A stretch of 13,236 nt of DNA from Thermocaproicibacter sp002410755 (lineage in GTDB: Bacteria; Bacillota; Clostridia; Oscillospirales; Acutalibacteraceae), in the NCBI GenBank assembly GCA_036839715.1, contig DAITDU010000046.1, forward strand, positions 1 through 13,236, written 5' to 3'. Position 1 is the stretch's first letter, and each line of letters opens with the position of its first letter. Below, in pieces: positions 7,000-13,236 of this stretch. The notes under the pieces were generated by a model. The model was not told where the DNA came from, searched no databases, and saw only the letters and a program-made list of their open reading frames with translations. Both the position numbers and the translations under genes were made by a program.

Positions 7000-7439
7000 T
7001 TGCTATAGGAGCAGACCATGGCGGATATAAAATTAAGGAAGCAGTAAAAAGATTTCTTGACTCAGAAAAAATTGTGTACCGCGACTTTGGCACATTCAAT
7101 GAAGATTCCGTTGATTACCCACCGATTGCAGCAAAAGTCGCACATTGTGTTGCCGATGGTAGCGCAGAAAAAGGAATTCTCTGCTGCGGAACTGGTATTG
7201 GAATGAGCATTGCAGCAAATAAAGTCAAAGGCATCCGGGCGGCTGTTTGCACGAATTCCTATTGTGCAGAAATTACAAGGCGCCATAATAATTCGAATAT
7301 TCTTTGTCTAGGCGGGAGAGTCATCAGCGAGGAAGAAGCTGTTGAATTCACCCGTCTTTTTTTGAATACCGAATTTGACGGTGGACGCCATCAAAGACGC
7401 ATTGACGAAATTTCAGCAATTGAACGCGGCGACCTTTGA
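6996..7439 (+). CDS. rpiB: Ribose-5-phosphate isomerase B
   Basis: 147-aa RpiB/LacAB-family sugar-phosphate isomerase that interconverts ribose 5-phosphate and ribulose 5-phosphate. Motifs are ADHGG (6-10), DYPPIA (40-45), the catalytic Cys64 just before GTGIGM (65-70) with SIAANKVKG, and RRHNNSNIL (95-103), which carries the His used for ring opening. Length and motifs are full. LacA/LacB or allose-6-phosphate isomerase relatives are possible, but no matching sugar genes are nearby, and a pentose phosphate role next to upp makes sense because it supplies the precursor of PRPP. An AGGAGG site lies within the end of tsaB. Confidence 0.93.
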   Translation: MIAIGADHGGYKIKEAVKRFLDSEKIVYRDFGTFNEDSVDYPPIAAKVAHCVADGSAEKGILCCGTGIGMSIAANKVKGIRAAVCTNSYCAEITRRHNNSNILCLGGRVISEEEAVEFTRLFLNTEFDGGRHQRRIDEISAIERGDL

Positions 7440-7471
7440 TTACCAATCATTAAAATATGGAGGATAGAAAA

Positions 7472-8104
7472 ATGGAAAACCAGGTTATTATTATGAATCA
7501 TCCGCTGATTCAACATAAGCTTGCTTATTTGCGGGACAAAAATACAGGAGCAATGGAATTCCGCCAGCTTGTGGGTGAGATTGCCATGCTTCTCTGCTAT
7601 GAGGCAACGCGTGATCTTCCTTTGGAAGAAAAGACCGTTGAGACTCCAGTCGGTATTGCTAAAGTGCATGTCATTGCAGGCCGCAAGCTCGCTTTTGTTC
7701 CAATTCTCCGTGCAGGGCTTGGGATGGTTGACGGCGTTCTGACAATGGTCCCTGCTGCAAAAGTTGGCCATATTGGCCTTTACCGTGACCCAAAGACTTT
7801 AAAGCCTGTCGAATATTACAGCAAACTGCCGCATGATATCGACCAGCGCGACGTCATTGTGCTTGACCCTATGCTTGCTACCGGCGGTTCTTCAACGGAC
7901 GCTGTCACAATCATCAAGCGCAACCACCCGAAGAGCATTAAATTCATGTGCATTATTGCTGCCCCTGAAGGGATTAAGACTTTTACAGAAGCTCATCCCG
8001 ATGTTCAACTATACTGCGCAGCGGTTGATGACCATCTCAATAAAAATGGTTATATTGTACCTGGCCTTGGCGACGCAGGAGACCGCATTTTCGGCACACT
8101 GTAA
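7472..8104 (+). CDS. upp: Uracil phosphoribosyltransferase
   Basis: 210-aa enzyme of standard length that makes UMP from uracil and PRPP for pyrimidine salvage in the cytosol. Visible are the flexible-loop region VPILRAGLGMVDG (76-88), the PRPP-binding DPMLATGGSS (132-141) and the C-terminal uracil-recognition segment YIVPGLGDAGDRIFGT (194-209). An ATG at 7457 is in frame, but GGAGG at 7459-7463 lies just after it and is ideally placed for the ATG at 7472. It is the last gene of the operon, 32 nt after rpiB and followed by a terminator. Confidence 0.96.
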   Translation: MENQVIIMNHPLIQHKLAYLRDKNTGAMEFRQLVGEIAMLLCYEATRDLPLEEKTVETPVGIAKVHVIAGRKLAFVPILRAGLGMVDGVLTMVPAAKVGHIGLYRDPKTLKPVEYYSKLPHDIDQRDVIVLDPMLATGGSSTDAVTIIKRNHPKSIKFMCIIAAPEGIKTFTEAHPDVQLYCAAVDDHLNKNGYIVPGLGDAGDRIFGTL

Positions 8105-8121
8105 TTTAAAATTTTCTTGCT

Positions 8122-8173
8122 GCGGCTGAATTTTTCCTGAAAAGGTAGATTCGGCCGCTTTTCCATTTTTTCT
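8122..8173 (+). terminator. Terminator of the fhs-upp operon
   Basis: GCGGC (8122-8126) and GAAT (8128-8131) pair with ATTC (8149-8152) and GCCGC (8154-8158) around one G-T wobble. An inner TTTTC/GAAAA stem is possible. The hairpin is followed by TTTTCC and ATTTTTTC. The opposite strand lacks a good T run, so it probably serves upp more than the convergent regulator gene. Confidence 0.75.
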
Positions 8174-8202
8174 ATCCTCCAAGCAGCAAAATCCCATTGA
8201 CT

Positions 8203-8586
8203 TTACTTTTCAGTTTCTTTTTTGCATTTTTCTGCATAACCCCTGATTTTTTCAAAGCTTTCCTCACTCAGGTCATGTTCAACTCTGCAGGCATCTGCTT
8301 CGGCTGTTTCCGCATCCACGCCAAGGGATACCAGTATCCGTGTAAGAGTCTTGTGCCGGCCATAGATTCGGCTGGCAATCGCCATACCGGAATCTGTCAA
8401 TGTGATATAGCCCTCTAGATCCATGAGGATAAATCCGTTTTCACGCAGATGTTTCATTGCAATACTGATACTTGGCTTTGAATACCCTAGTTCATTCACA
8501 ATATCAATGGAGCGAACAATCCCCTTTTTCTCTTTCAGCTTCAGGATCGCCTCCAGATAATCTTCCGCGGATTCATGAATCTGCAT
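8203..8586 (-). CDS. DtxR/MntR-family metal-dependent repressor
   Basis: 127-aa regulator that binds DNA when loaded with Fe(II) or Mn(II) and controls metal uptake. It has an N-terminal winged helix (about 23-65, SIDIVNELGYSKPSISIAM) and the dimerisation/metal domain, but no C-terminal SH3-like or FeoA domain, as in MntR-size members. Candidate ligands are Asp9 and Glu12 (EDYLE), His78 (GRHK), and Cys100, Glu103 and His104 (ACRVEH). The Cys is DtxR/IdeR-like, where B. subtilis MntR has Glu99, and Asp9/Glu12 are MntR-like, so the metal cannot be called. An ATG at 8643 would add 19 residues, but it falls in the -35 element of the likely promoter; AAGGTGAG precedes the ATG at 8586. No metal transporter is adjacent. 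Confidence 0.88.
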   Translation of the reverse strand: MQIHESAEDYLEAILKLKEKKGIVRSIDIVNELGYSKPSISIAMKHLRENGFILMDLEGYITLTDSGMAIASRIYGRHKTLTRILVSLGVDAETAEADACRVEHDLSEESFEKIRGYAEKCKKETEK

Positions 8587-8614
8587 AATCTCACCTTCAA
8601 CAATTTTTGCTTCT

Positions 8615-8643
8615 ACAGTATCACAAACTGGCCAAAAGTTCAA
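8615..8643 (-). promoter_or_regulatory. Promoter of the DtxR-family gene
   Basis: On the minus strand TTGAAC (plus 8638-8643) and TACTGT (plus 8615-8620) are 17 nt apart, with an extended -10 TGA just before the -10. The leader would be about 20 nt. Its position rules out the longer start at 8643. Confidence 0.6.
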
Positions 8644-9173
8644 GGAATTGGGAATCCTATCTCATAGCTAAGTTCCATAAAAGCTTTATCATATACAAAA
8701 GAGTTAAGATGGAATATATTCTCGAACAGTTATAGAATTTGGCGTCGGTTGATTCGGTATTTGATTTTCCAGCCCGCTTTTTGTGAACAACAGCGCTTCA
8801 TGCTTTTCGGTGCCCAGGTAACCGCACGAAACCCAAACACGCTTACTTCATCAGTGGAATGTTAGTACTGCCTCTATATTTGCAAGAAACAGAAGCAGGC
8901 CCCACCTGTAAGTGAATCATACTGCAGGGAAGTTTTGTGCCATATTCGGACTTTTCGCTTTGGTTGGTGTTGGAGACAACTGTGTTTCGCAATTTGATTT
9001 TATAATATATAATACTAGTATGGAAATTTTTCTTGCTATCTTAAATATGTAGGAATATAATGAAATCGCCTTTTTCAAAACAAAAGCATTGGATTTTTTC
9101 AGAGAATATCCCTTTATACTTGACAATGTTGATAGTAAGGTATTTTTTCTAAGATGAATTTTTAGGGTGCAAA
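8644..9173. other. Gene-poor stretch
   Basis: About 530 bp with no reading frame I would accept. The DNA becomes AT-rich after about 9000. Short protein-like snippets occur, but all are cut by stops within about 40 codons. A TTGACA at 9120-9125 with TATTTT at 9141 (15-nt spacer) could be a weak promoter for the frameshifted gene that follows. I see no clear repeat or hairpin. Confidence 0.5.
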
Positions 9174-9681
9174 ATGATAAAACAAAAAACAGGTTATTGG
9201 AAAGCACACCCTTTTCAAAAGGCTATAGCGGTTTTAGTTGGCTTTTATTTAATTTTGGTCCTTTCTTACTATTATGTCCATGCCCTGTTCCTTTCTGACT
9301 ATTATGTGCCAGATGTTTTTGTTGAATTGGGTTATTCTATGTATTAAATTTGCGTTTTTCTATTTATCAATTGGACAATTTGTTTTTGGATGTTTGTATG
9401 GAATATGGCTAGACTGCAACTGTCATCTGAAAACTCGTTTTTTCTGCTTAGTGTTATTTATATTATTTATTATTGTTTCTATCTGCTATTTTTCTACGTA
9501 TGTTTATCCAGATTGGATGCACAATGGATATATTGTATGGAAAAGCATTTATTCATCTATTAATTTTGTATATGTACCGATACTAAGTGTGATTGGCGGC
9601 CACATTTTATCGAGGGTAATATCACACATATTATTAAAAAGAAGCAGGAGGACAGATAACCGTTCTGCCTCGTTTGAGTAA
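9174..9681 (+). pseudogene. Small four-helix membrane protein, apparent frameshift
   Basis: Two overlapping frames look like one gene. Frame one starts at ATG 9174 behind AGGGTG and runs 57 codons to TAA at 9345-9347; it has one hydrophobic helix (about residues 15-38). A second frame is open across 9274-9681 and holds three more helices, with a basic tail (KRSRRTDNR). Removing one T from the run at 9316-9320 would join them into a protein of about 168 aa with four membrane segments and a smooth junction (PDVLLNWVILCIKFAFF). No family recognised. It may be a true pseudogene, a sequencing error or, less likely, two proteins or programmed frameshifting. A 30-bp imperfect tandem duplication (9260-9319) lies in the same place. 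Confidence 0.55.
9260..9319 (+). repeat. Imperfect 30-bp tandem duplication
   Basis: Two adjacent 30-bp units (9260-9289 and 9290-9319) share CCTTTCT and ACTATTATGT around one mismatch, then diverge. In the first frame of the membrane protein they encode LSYYYVHALF and LSDYYVPDVF, an in-frame ten-residue duplication. Confidence 0.5.
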
Positions 9682-9720
9682 TTATAAGAGAGAAATGACG
9701 CATGAAAAGAAGCACAAATA

Positions 9721-9867
9721 TCATTGCCGGCACTTCCCGCTTATTTCAGATTTTCGGATGGCAAACAGCACCCCAACGTAATGCTCCTGCGGCAGATAAC
9801 CTTTCGCCCGGTAAAAGTCTGAGAGAAACTTGTAGATTTTGTTTCTTTGGAAAAGGCGCACGGAAAT
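9721..9867 (-). pseudogene. Possible gene remnant, minus strand
   Basis: A minus-strand frame of 48 codons is open between stops at 9868-9870 and 9721-9723. Its translation (with segments KIYKFLSDFYRAKGYLP and EHYVGVLFAIRKSEI) looks more like natural protein than the plus-strand frame at 9702-9884 over the same DNA. It has no start codon with a ribosome binding site. If real, it is the tail of a lost gene. Family not recognised. Confidence 0.25.
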
Positions 9868-9884
9868 TTATTTTTTCGTATTAA

Positions 9885-10157
9885 AAACCGCATTGTACAT
9901 TTATTACTTTATCCAAATTTCAAGGCTGATAAAAGCACTTTCACACGTTAATTTAAAAGATTATGCGTTTGTTCGACAATATTGCTGGTATTCTTCCATT
10001 ATAAGTCATATACTTTCATTATCTGGTAATCCTTCTTACATATTTTTTATGGGCATAAATTAACTTACAAAACAGAGAACTATGAGGCTGTCTAGGCTTA
10101 CCTCTTAATTACAGATTGAGTCTTTAAATGAATGTCTATATATAATTTTCCACTCAG
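9885..10157. other. AT-rich spacer, no supported gene
   Basis: Low-GC sequence between the decayed region and the first copy of the 50-bp repeat. A 74-codon frame across 9839-10063 has no ribosome binding site and a composition expected of AT-rich non-coding DNA. Nothing else is recognised. Confidence 0.45.
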
Positions 10158-10207
10158 TTTACTTAATTCCATTAACAATAAATAGTGTGTATAAGCGGAA
10201 TACTGAG
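10158..10207 (+). repeat. Dispersed 50-bp repeat, copy A
   Basis: Begins TTTACTTAATTCC and ends TATAAGCGGAATACTGAG. It matches copies B (11147) and C (12895) at both ends, with a 3-bp shorter middle. It lies 45-94 nt before the phosphatase ATG. This copy can also fold: CTCAGT (10153-10158) and ATTCC (10166-10170) pair with GGAAT (10197-10201) and ACTGAG (10202-10207). TATAAG at 10190-10195 would be a fair -10 element, but I see no good -35 at the right distance. Confidence 0.6.
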
Positions 10208-10251
10208 AAAAGCACTGATTTGTATCATTCATAGACCGAAAGGAAATATTT

Positions 10252-10992
10252 ATGGGTATTATTACATATGGGAGCACTTTAACTGGAAGTTCGGGTGTTA
10301 ACGGTGATGCATTCTATATATCTCCAGAAAAACAAGTTTTTGTTTTAGCAGATGGCGCGTCTGGAGCCGGTAAAAGCGGTAAAGTACTAATGAGCAATAC
10401 ATGTACAGAGATTGCACACGAGTATGATTACTCATCTTCAAGCCTTACAGCAAACGAATATATTGATACTTTATTTTGGAAAATAAATAATAGATTGATT
10501 AAGATTTCACAAGACAGCCGGGAGTTAGCATACGGAACAATCGTTATTGCTGTTATCGACAATGGAATGCTGACGGTAACCACGTTTGGTGATTCTCCTG
10601 CTTATCTCATGTCGGGTAATGACATAAGACGCGTTGCAAAAAGCAAAAAGCGATATGAGAATATGATTGACAAAGGTTTTATAACAAGAGAAGAATATGA
10701 AGGCTATATTCATCAAATGCATGAAATGATGTGGTGCTGCTTTGACCGTTTTTTACCTGAAGTAGTACCAAATAATGTAATAGAACAATACCAGTTGAAA
10801 CAGGGAGATTTATTCTTAATGTGTTGTGATGGAATGAGCGACTGGATATCTCCGGAAGACATGTTTAAGACAATAAAAAATGGCGGTGTCAAAAATGGTG
10901 TCGAGGAGTTAATTTCTTTATCAAAACAAATATCGATAGCGGATCATAAGTCATTTGACGATATAACTGCAATAGCAGTCTTATACACCTAA
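10252..10992 (+). CDS. PP2C/PPM-family protein phosphatase
   Basis: 246-aa metal-dependent Ser/Thr phosphatase, a single soluble domain with no signal or membrane segment. The family motifs appear in order: NGDAF (17-21; metal Asp19), VLADGASG (31-38; Asp34), YGTIVIAVI (94-102), TFGDSPAYLM (111-120), CCDGMSDWIS (191-200; Asp193) and FDDITAIAV (235-243). The metal-binding Asp residues are therefore present. It diverges from the housekeeping PrpC/Stp type in having DGASGAGKSG where that type has DGMGGHxxG, and no PASTA-kinase gene is adjacent. An AAAGGA site lies 7 nt before the ATG. It is apparently monocistronic, AT-rich compared with the fhs operon and bounded by copies A and B of the 50-bp repeat. 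Its substrate cannot be inferred. Confidence 0.85.
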   Translation: MGIITYGSTLTGSSGVNGDAFYISPEKQVFVLADGASGAGKSGKVLMSNTCTEIAHEYDYSSSSLTANEYIDTLFWKINNRLIKISQDSRELAYGTIVIAVIDNGMLTVTTFGDSPAYLMSGNDIRRVAKSKKRYENMIDKGFITREEYEGYIHQMHEMMWCCFDRFLPEVVPNNVIEQYQLKQGDLFLMCCDGMSDWISPEDMFKTIKNGGVKNGVEELISLSKQISIADHKSFDDITAIAVLYT

Positions 10993-11146
10993 TAAGCATA
11001 ATGGGCAACTGGTTGCTGCTGTTGAACTTGATATAATTCTCCTTTTAATTTTAAAATTATTTATAAGCACGGCTCGAAAGGACCTTCAGGTTTCCCATTA
11101 TGAGTGCACGGGTTGATTCAGAAGTAAAAACGAACCTCGCATTGTG
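10993..11146. other. Spacer after the phosphatase gene
   Basis: About 150 bp with no gene. A small GCAA/TTGC hairpin near 11007-11018 has no T tail, so I do not call it a terminator. No convincing intrinsic terminator for the phosphatase gene is visible. Confidence 0.4.
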
Positions 11147-11196
11147 TTTATTTAATTCTAATTCAGTAGACTAATAAGATATGTAAGCGGAATAAT
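11147..11196 (+). repeat. Dispersed 50-bp repeat, copy B
   Basis: Ungapped alignment with copy C gives 38 of 50 identical bases by my count, and nine of the twelve differences are transitions. The conserved blocks are TATTTAAT, AATT-AG-AG, TAATAA and ATGTAAGCG-AAT. It lies 180 nt before the dipeptidase start and 155 nt after the phosphatase stop. Confidence 0.65.
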
Positions 11197-11375
11197 GAGT
11201 AGCTTGTAGCATAATAACACGTGATTATATTCTGACCTAAATTTCAAAGACTGAGCCGATAGAACGGTTCAAGCAAGCAACAGAGCATCGGAATCCTAAA
11301 AGGGTATGGAACATACAGCCCTTGGAGAGGGGCTTTAAACACTACTACTTTATAATAATGGTGAGGACATACTTT
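11197..11375 (+). other. Leader region of the dipeptidase gene
   Basis: Non-coding 179 bp that may be a structured leader. CCGAT (about 11260) can pair with ATCGG (about 11287). AGCCCT (11317-11322) pairs with GGGGCT (11329-11334) and is followed by TTT. No riboswitch or T-box consensus could be matched. A weak promoter (TTGTAG 11204-11209, TATATT 11226-11231) is possible. Confidence 0.3.
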
Positions 11376-12860
11376 ATGGCTTGTACAACTATTCTGGTTG
11401 GGAAAAACGCATCCTATGACAATTCTACTATGATCGCACGAAACGATGATTCAGGTTCTGGTCATTTTACTCCGAAAAAATTCGTAACGATTCATTCCGA
11501 CGAGCAGTCCGCAACCTACAAATCAGTGCTCTCCCATGTAATAATCAAGCTGCCCCAAAATTCCATGCGTTTTACAGCAGTACCGAATGCTACAAAAGGA
11601 AAAGGTATTTGGGCGGCCAGCGGTGTGAATGAGGCAAATGTCGGCATGACGGCCACGGAAACCATTACTTCCAACCCGAGAGTGCTGGGAGCGGACCCGC
11701 TGGTCGAGTATCATCCGGCGCAAAACGGGCAGCCTGAAACCGCTGGCGGCATTGGTGAAGAAGATATCGTTTATATTGTACTCCCTTACATTCACAGTGC
11801 TCGTGAAGGTGTTGAGAGACTGGGTAGTCTGTTGAAAAAGTATGGCACCTATGAGATGAACGGCATTGCTTTTCAAGATGTCAATGAAATCTGGTGGCTG
11901 GAAACCATCGGTGGCCATCACTGGATTGCCAGAAAAGTACCAGATGATGTTTATGTTGTGATGCCAAATCAGTTGGGACTTGATCGGTTCGATCTAGATG
12001 ATGCACTTACCGAAAAGAAAAGCTATATGTGCTCATCTGATATGCAGGCGTTCATTGAGAAGAACCATTTGGATTTATCGCTGGACGGAGGTCTTAATCC
12101 AAGAGACGCTTTTGGAAGTCATGACGATTCGGATCATGTTTACAACACGCCGCGCGCTTGGTTTATGCTGCGGTATTTTAACCCCCACACCAAAATATGG
12201 GACGGCCCGGATGCGGATTTCACGCCGCGTTCCGATGATTTGCCCTGGTGCATGGTGCCGGAAAAGAAGATCACGCCGGAAGATGTAAAATACGCGCTGT
12301 CCTCTCACTATCAGGGAACACCGTATGATCCCTATGAGGGCCATGGCGATCCAAGCATGAAAGGCATCTTCCGTTCAATCGGCATTAACCGGAACGACTT
12401 TATGGCCTTGATTCAAATGCGCCCGAACGTCCCGGAGGAGTTTCGCGTTGTGGAGTGGATTGCTTTTGCATCCAATGCCTTCAACGCGCTGGTACCTTTT
12501 TATGCCAATGTGTCTTCAACACCGGACTATCTTTCTAATACAACAAAAAAAATTTCAACCGACAATTTTTATTGGTCCAGTCGCATGATTGCTGCTATGG
12601 CAGATGCATCTTACAGTAAATCCATATTTCATATTGAGCGGTATCAGCTGTCTGTACAATCTAAAGGACATGCGCTGATCGGCCAATATGATGAGAAACT
12701 CCGGAGGGAAGCGGATATGGCAAAACGGGCCGCCCTGCGGGAACAGGCCAATCAGGAAATCGCTGACATGCTGAAAGAAGAAACCGCCGATACATTAGGC
12801 AAGGTCCTCTTTGAACTAAGCAGCCAAATGAAGAATGCCTTTTCCAGATCGGATGCTTAA
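11376..12860 (+). CDS. Dipeptidase, peptidase family C69 (PepD type)
   Basis: 494-aa N-terminal-nucleophile peptidase of family C69, related to the PepD dipeptidases of lactobacilli, which cleave a broad range of dipeptides. The N-terminus MACTTILVGK-ASYD-STMIARNDDSG is the family signature, with Cys3 as the likely nucleophile exposed by trimming. FTPKKF follows, then conserved internal blocks including WWLETIGGHHWIARKVPDD and the DHVYNTPRAW region. The C-terminus (about 455-490) is a charged, probably helical segment. An ATG at 11322 would place 18 residues before the conserved start and bury the nucleophile. GTGAGG lies just upstream of the ATG at 11376, so I use that. Length is normal. No peptide transporter is adjacent. 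Base composition is closer to the core genes than to the AT-rich DNA before it. Confidence 0.92.
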   Translation: MACTTILVGKNASYDNSTMIARNDDSGSGHFTPKKFVTIHSDEQSATYKSVLSHVIIKLPQNSMRFTAVPNATKGKGIWAASGVNEANVGMTATETITSNPRVLGADPLVEYHPAQNGQPETAGGIGEEDIVYIVLPYIHSAREGVERLGSLLKKYGTYEMNGIAFQDVNEIWWLETIGGHHWIARKVPDDVYVVMPNQLGLDRFDLDDALTEKKSYMCSSDMQAFIEKNHLDLSLDGGLNPRDAFGSHDDSDHVYNTPRAWFMLRYFNPHTKIWDGPDADFTPRSDDLPWCMVPEKKITPEDVKYALSSHYQGTPYDPYEGHGDPSMKGIFRSIGINRNDFMALIQMRPNVPEEFRVVEWIAFASNAFNALVPFYANVSSTPDYLSNTTKKISTDNFYWSSRMIAAMADASYSKSIFHIERYQLSVQSKGHALIGQYDEKLRREADMAKRAALREQANQEIADMLKEETADTLGKVLFELSSQMKNAFSRSDA

Positions 12861-12894
12861 TCGGAACACAGCGCGCAGTCTTATTCCTTATTTG

Positions 12895-12944
12895 TCTATT
12901 TAATCCGAATTTAGCAGGTTAATAATACATGTAAGCGAAATTAC
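12895..12944 (+). repeat. Dispersed 50-bp repeat, copy C
   Basis: Same orientation as copies A and B and gap-free against B. It starts 35 nt after the dipeptidase stop. Beyond the core, TAGC and ATAAC blocks (12952 and 12964) recall 11200 and 11213 near copy B, but the spacing differs by a few bases, so the extension is doubtful. Confidence 0.65.
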
Positions 12945-13056
12945 AATCCGCTAGCCAGCAACCATAACTTATGAATGAGTAAAGAACGATAATGAAAAGA
13001 AAGAGAATGGAGCATGAAATTAATTCCTTTAAAACTTAGCGTCACCATCTTGCTAT

Positions 13057-13236
13057 ATGGACGAATACTATAACAGCTGGGAAAAGATAATTTCCAGTGG
13101 GTGCAAAGCAGATCTTTTCAGCACCTGGAAATCCTTTTCCTGTGGAAAAATTGACTTAAAATATATATTTAAACAAGTCTGTATTTGGTTTTATATTGAT
13201 CTTATTACAAAATATTTTATAAATGAGCGCACAGAA
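13057..13236 (+). CDS. Uncertain partial open frame at the window edge
   Basis: From ATG 13057 the frame stays open for 60 codons to the end of the window. Its translation begins MDEYYNSWEKIIS and is plausible in composition, with several Trp, Tyr and Cys residues. There is no Shine-Dalgarno sequence before the ATG, a stop lies nine codons upstream in frame, and strong overlapping hairpins (13091-13149) occupy its middle, which argues against coding. I do not recognise a family. Confidence 0.25.
   Translation, partial: MDEYYNSWEKIISSGCKADLFSTWKSFSCGKIDLKYIFKQVCIWFYIDLITKYFINERTE
13091..13149 (+). other. Cluster of overlapping hairpins
   Basis: TTTCCA (13091-13096) and GGTGC (13100-13104) pair with GCACC (13121-13125) and TGGAAA (13126-13131), with a 3-nt bulge and an inner AAAG/CTTT stem. 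Directly after, TTTTCC (13135-13140) pairs with GGAAAA (13144-13149). The GGAAA and TTTCC blocks can pair in alternative ways. A terminator for upstream transcription or a folded leader are both possible. Confidence 0.45.

Noticed and set aside
8816..8911. Short plus-strand snippet (FISGMLVLPLYLQ) recalling a helix of DHA2-type drug exporters
   Set aside because: Only about 40 codons between stops, and no other transporter segments in any frame nearby. The resemblance is too short to call a remnant.
8917..9207. Minus-strand frame of 96 codons
   Set aside because: Lys, Ser and Leu bias expected of AT-rich non-coding DNA, no ribosome binding site, and it overlaps the start of the better supported plus-strand membrane gene.
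9702..9884. Plus-strand frame of 60 codons
   Set aside because: No clear ribosome binding site and unremarkable composition; the opposite strand of the same DNA reads more like protein.
9839..10063. Plus-strand frame of 74 codons
   Set aside because: AT-driven composition rich in Ile, Tyr and Phe, no ribosome binding site, no recognisable motif.
11183..11196. GTAAGCGGAAT read as the end of an IS66-like insertion sequence
   Set aside because: IS66-type ends begin with GTAA, but similarity among the copies extends on both sides of this point, no partner inverted end was found and no transposase is present.
11299..11316. AAAAGGGTATGGAACATA before the dipeptidase, considered as a T-box motif
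   Set aside because: It departs from the AGGGTGG-ACCGCG consensus and no stem I features were found upstream.
1..13236. CRISPR arrays, tRNA or rRNA genes, toxin-antitoxin or classical defence genes
   Set aside because: No regularly spaced repeats, no tRNA-like or rRNA sequence, and no recognisable defence protein motif was seen on either strand.

Overview
The window looks like a chromosomal segment of a low-to-mid GC Firmicute. A member of the Clostridia, possibly the Oscillospiraceae, is my inference from the gene families, the strong AGGAGG-type ribosome binding sites and the consensus sigma-A promoters. No marker here fixes the species. The left two thirds is ordinary, well-kept chromosome. 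From about 8640 the DNA becomes AT-rich and looser, with decayed or frameshifted reading frames, an isolated PP2C-type phosphatase, a C69 dipeptidase and a dispersed repeat.

Layout: 1-334 holds three hairpins, two of them copies of one terminator-like repeat. On the minus strand, 335-1285 encodes an NAD-dependent L-2-hydroxyacid dehydrogenase of the LDH/HicDH type with a textbook promoter. A metal-resistance unit runs divergently: a CadC/SmtB-like ArsR repressor (1544-1909), then a Cd/Zn/Pb-type P1B ATPase (1994-4033), with a compact terminator lying over the repressor's stop codon and a shared candidate operator in front of each gene. A housekeeping operon follows from a consensus promoter at about 4120 to a terminator at about 8170: fhs, tsaE, tsaB, rpiB and upp, tightly spaced with two 4-bp overlaps. 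It joins one-carbon metabolism, tRNA t6A synthesis, the pentose phosphate pathway and uracil salvage. A short DtxR-family metal regulator (8203-8586, minus strand) is convergent with upp.

8644-11375 is mostly non-coding or decayed. It contains a four-helix membrane protein interrupted by an apparent single-base frameshift (9174-9681) and a PP2C-family phosphatase (10252-10992). A family C69 dipeptidase (11376-12860) follows, and the window ends in a hairpin-rich stretch with an uncertain open frame running off the edge.

The signal least explained by known features is a repeat of about 50 bp present three times in the same orientation. It lies before the phosphatase, between phosphatase and dipeptidase, and after the dipeptidase, so that the two genes look like units bounded by direct repeats. 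I cannot decide from sequence alone whether it is a shared regulatory site, a recombination site or a small dispersed element. I see no convincing CRISPR array, tRNA, rRNA or intact transposase.
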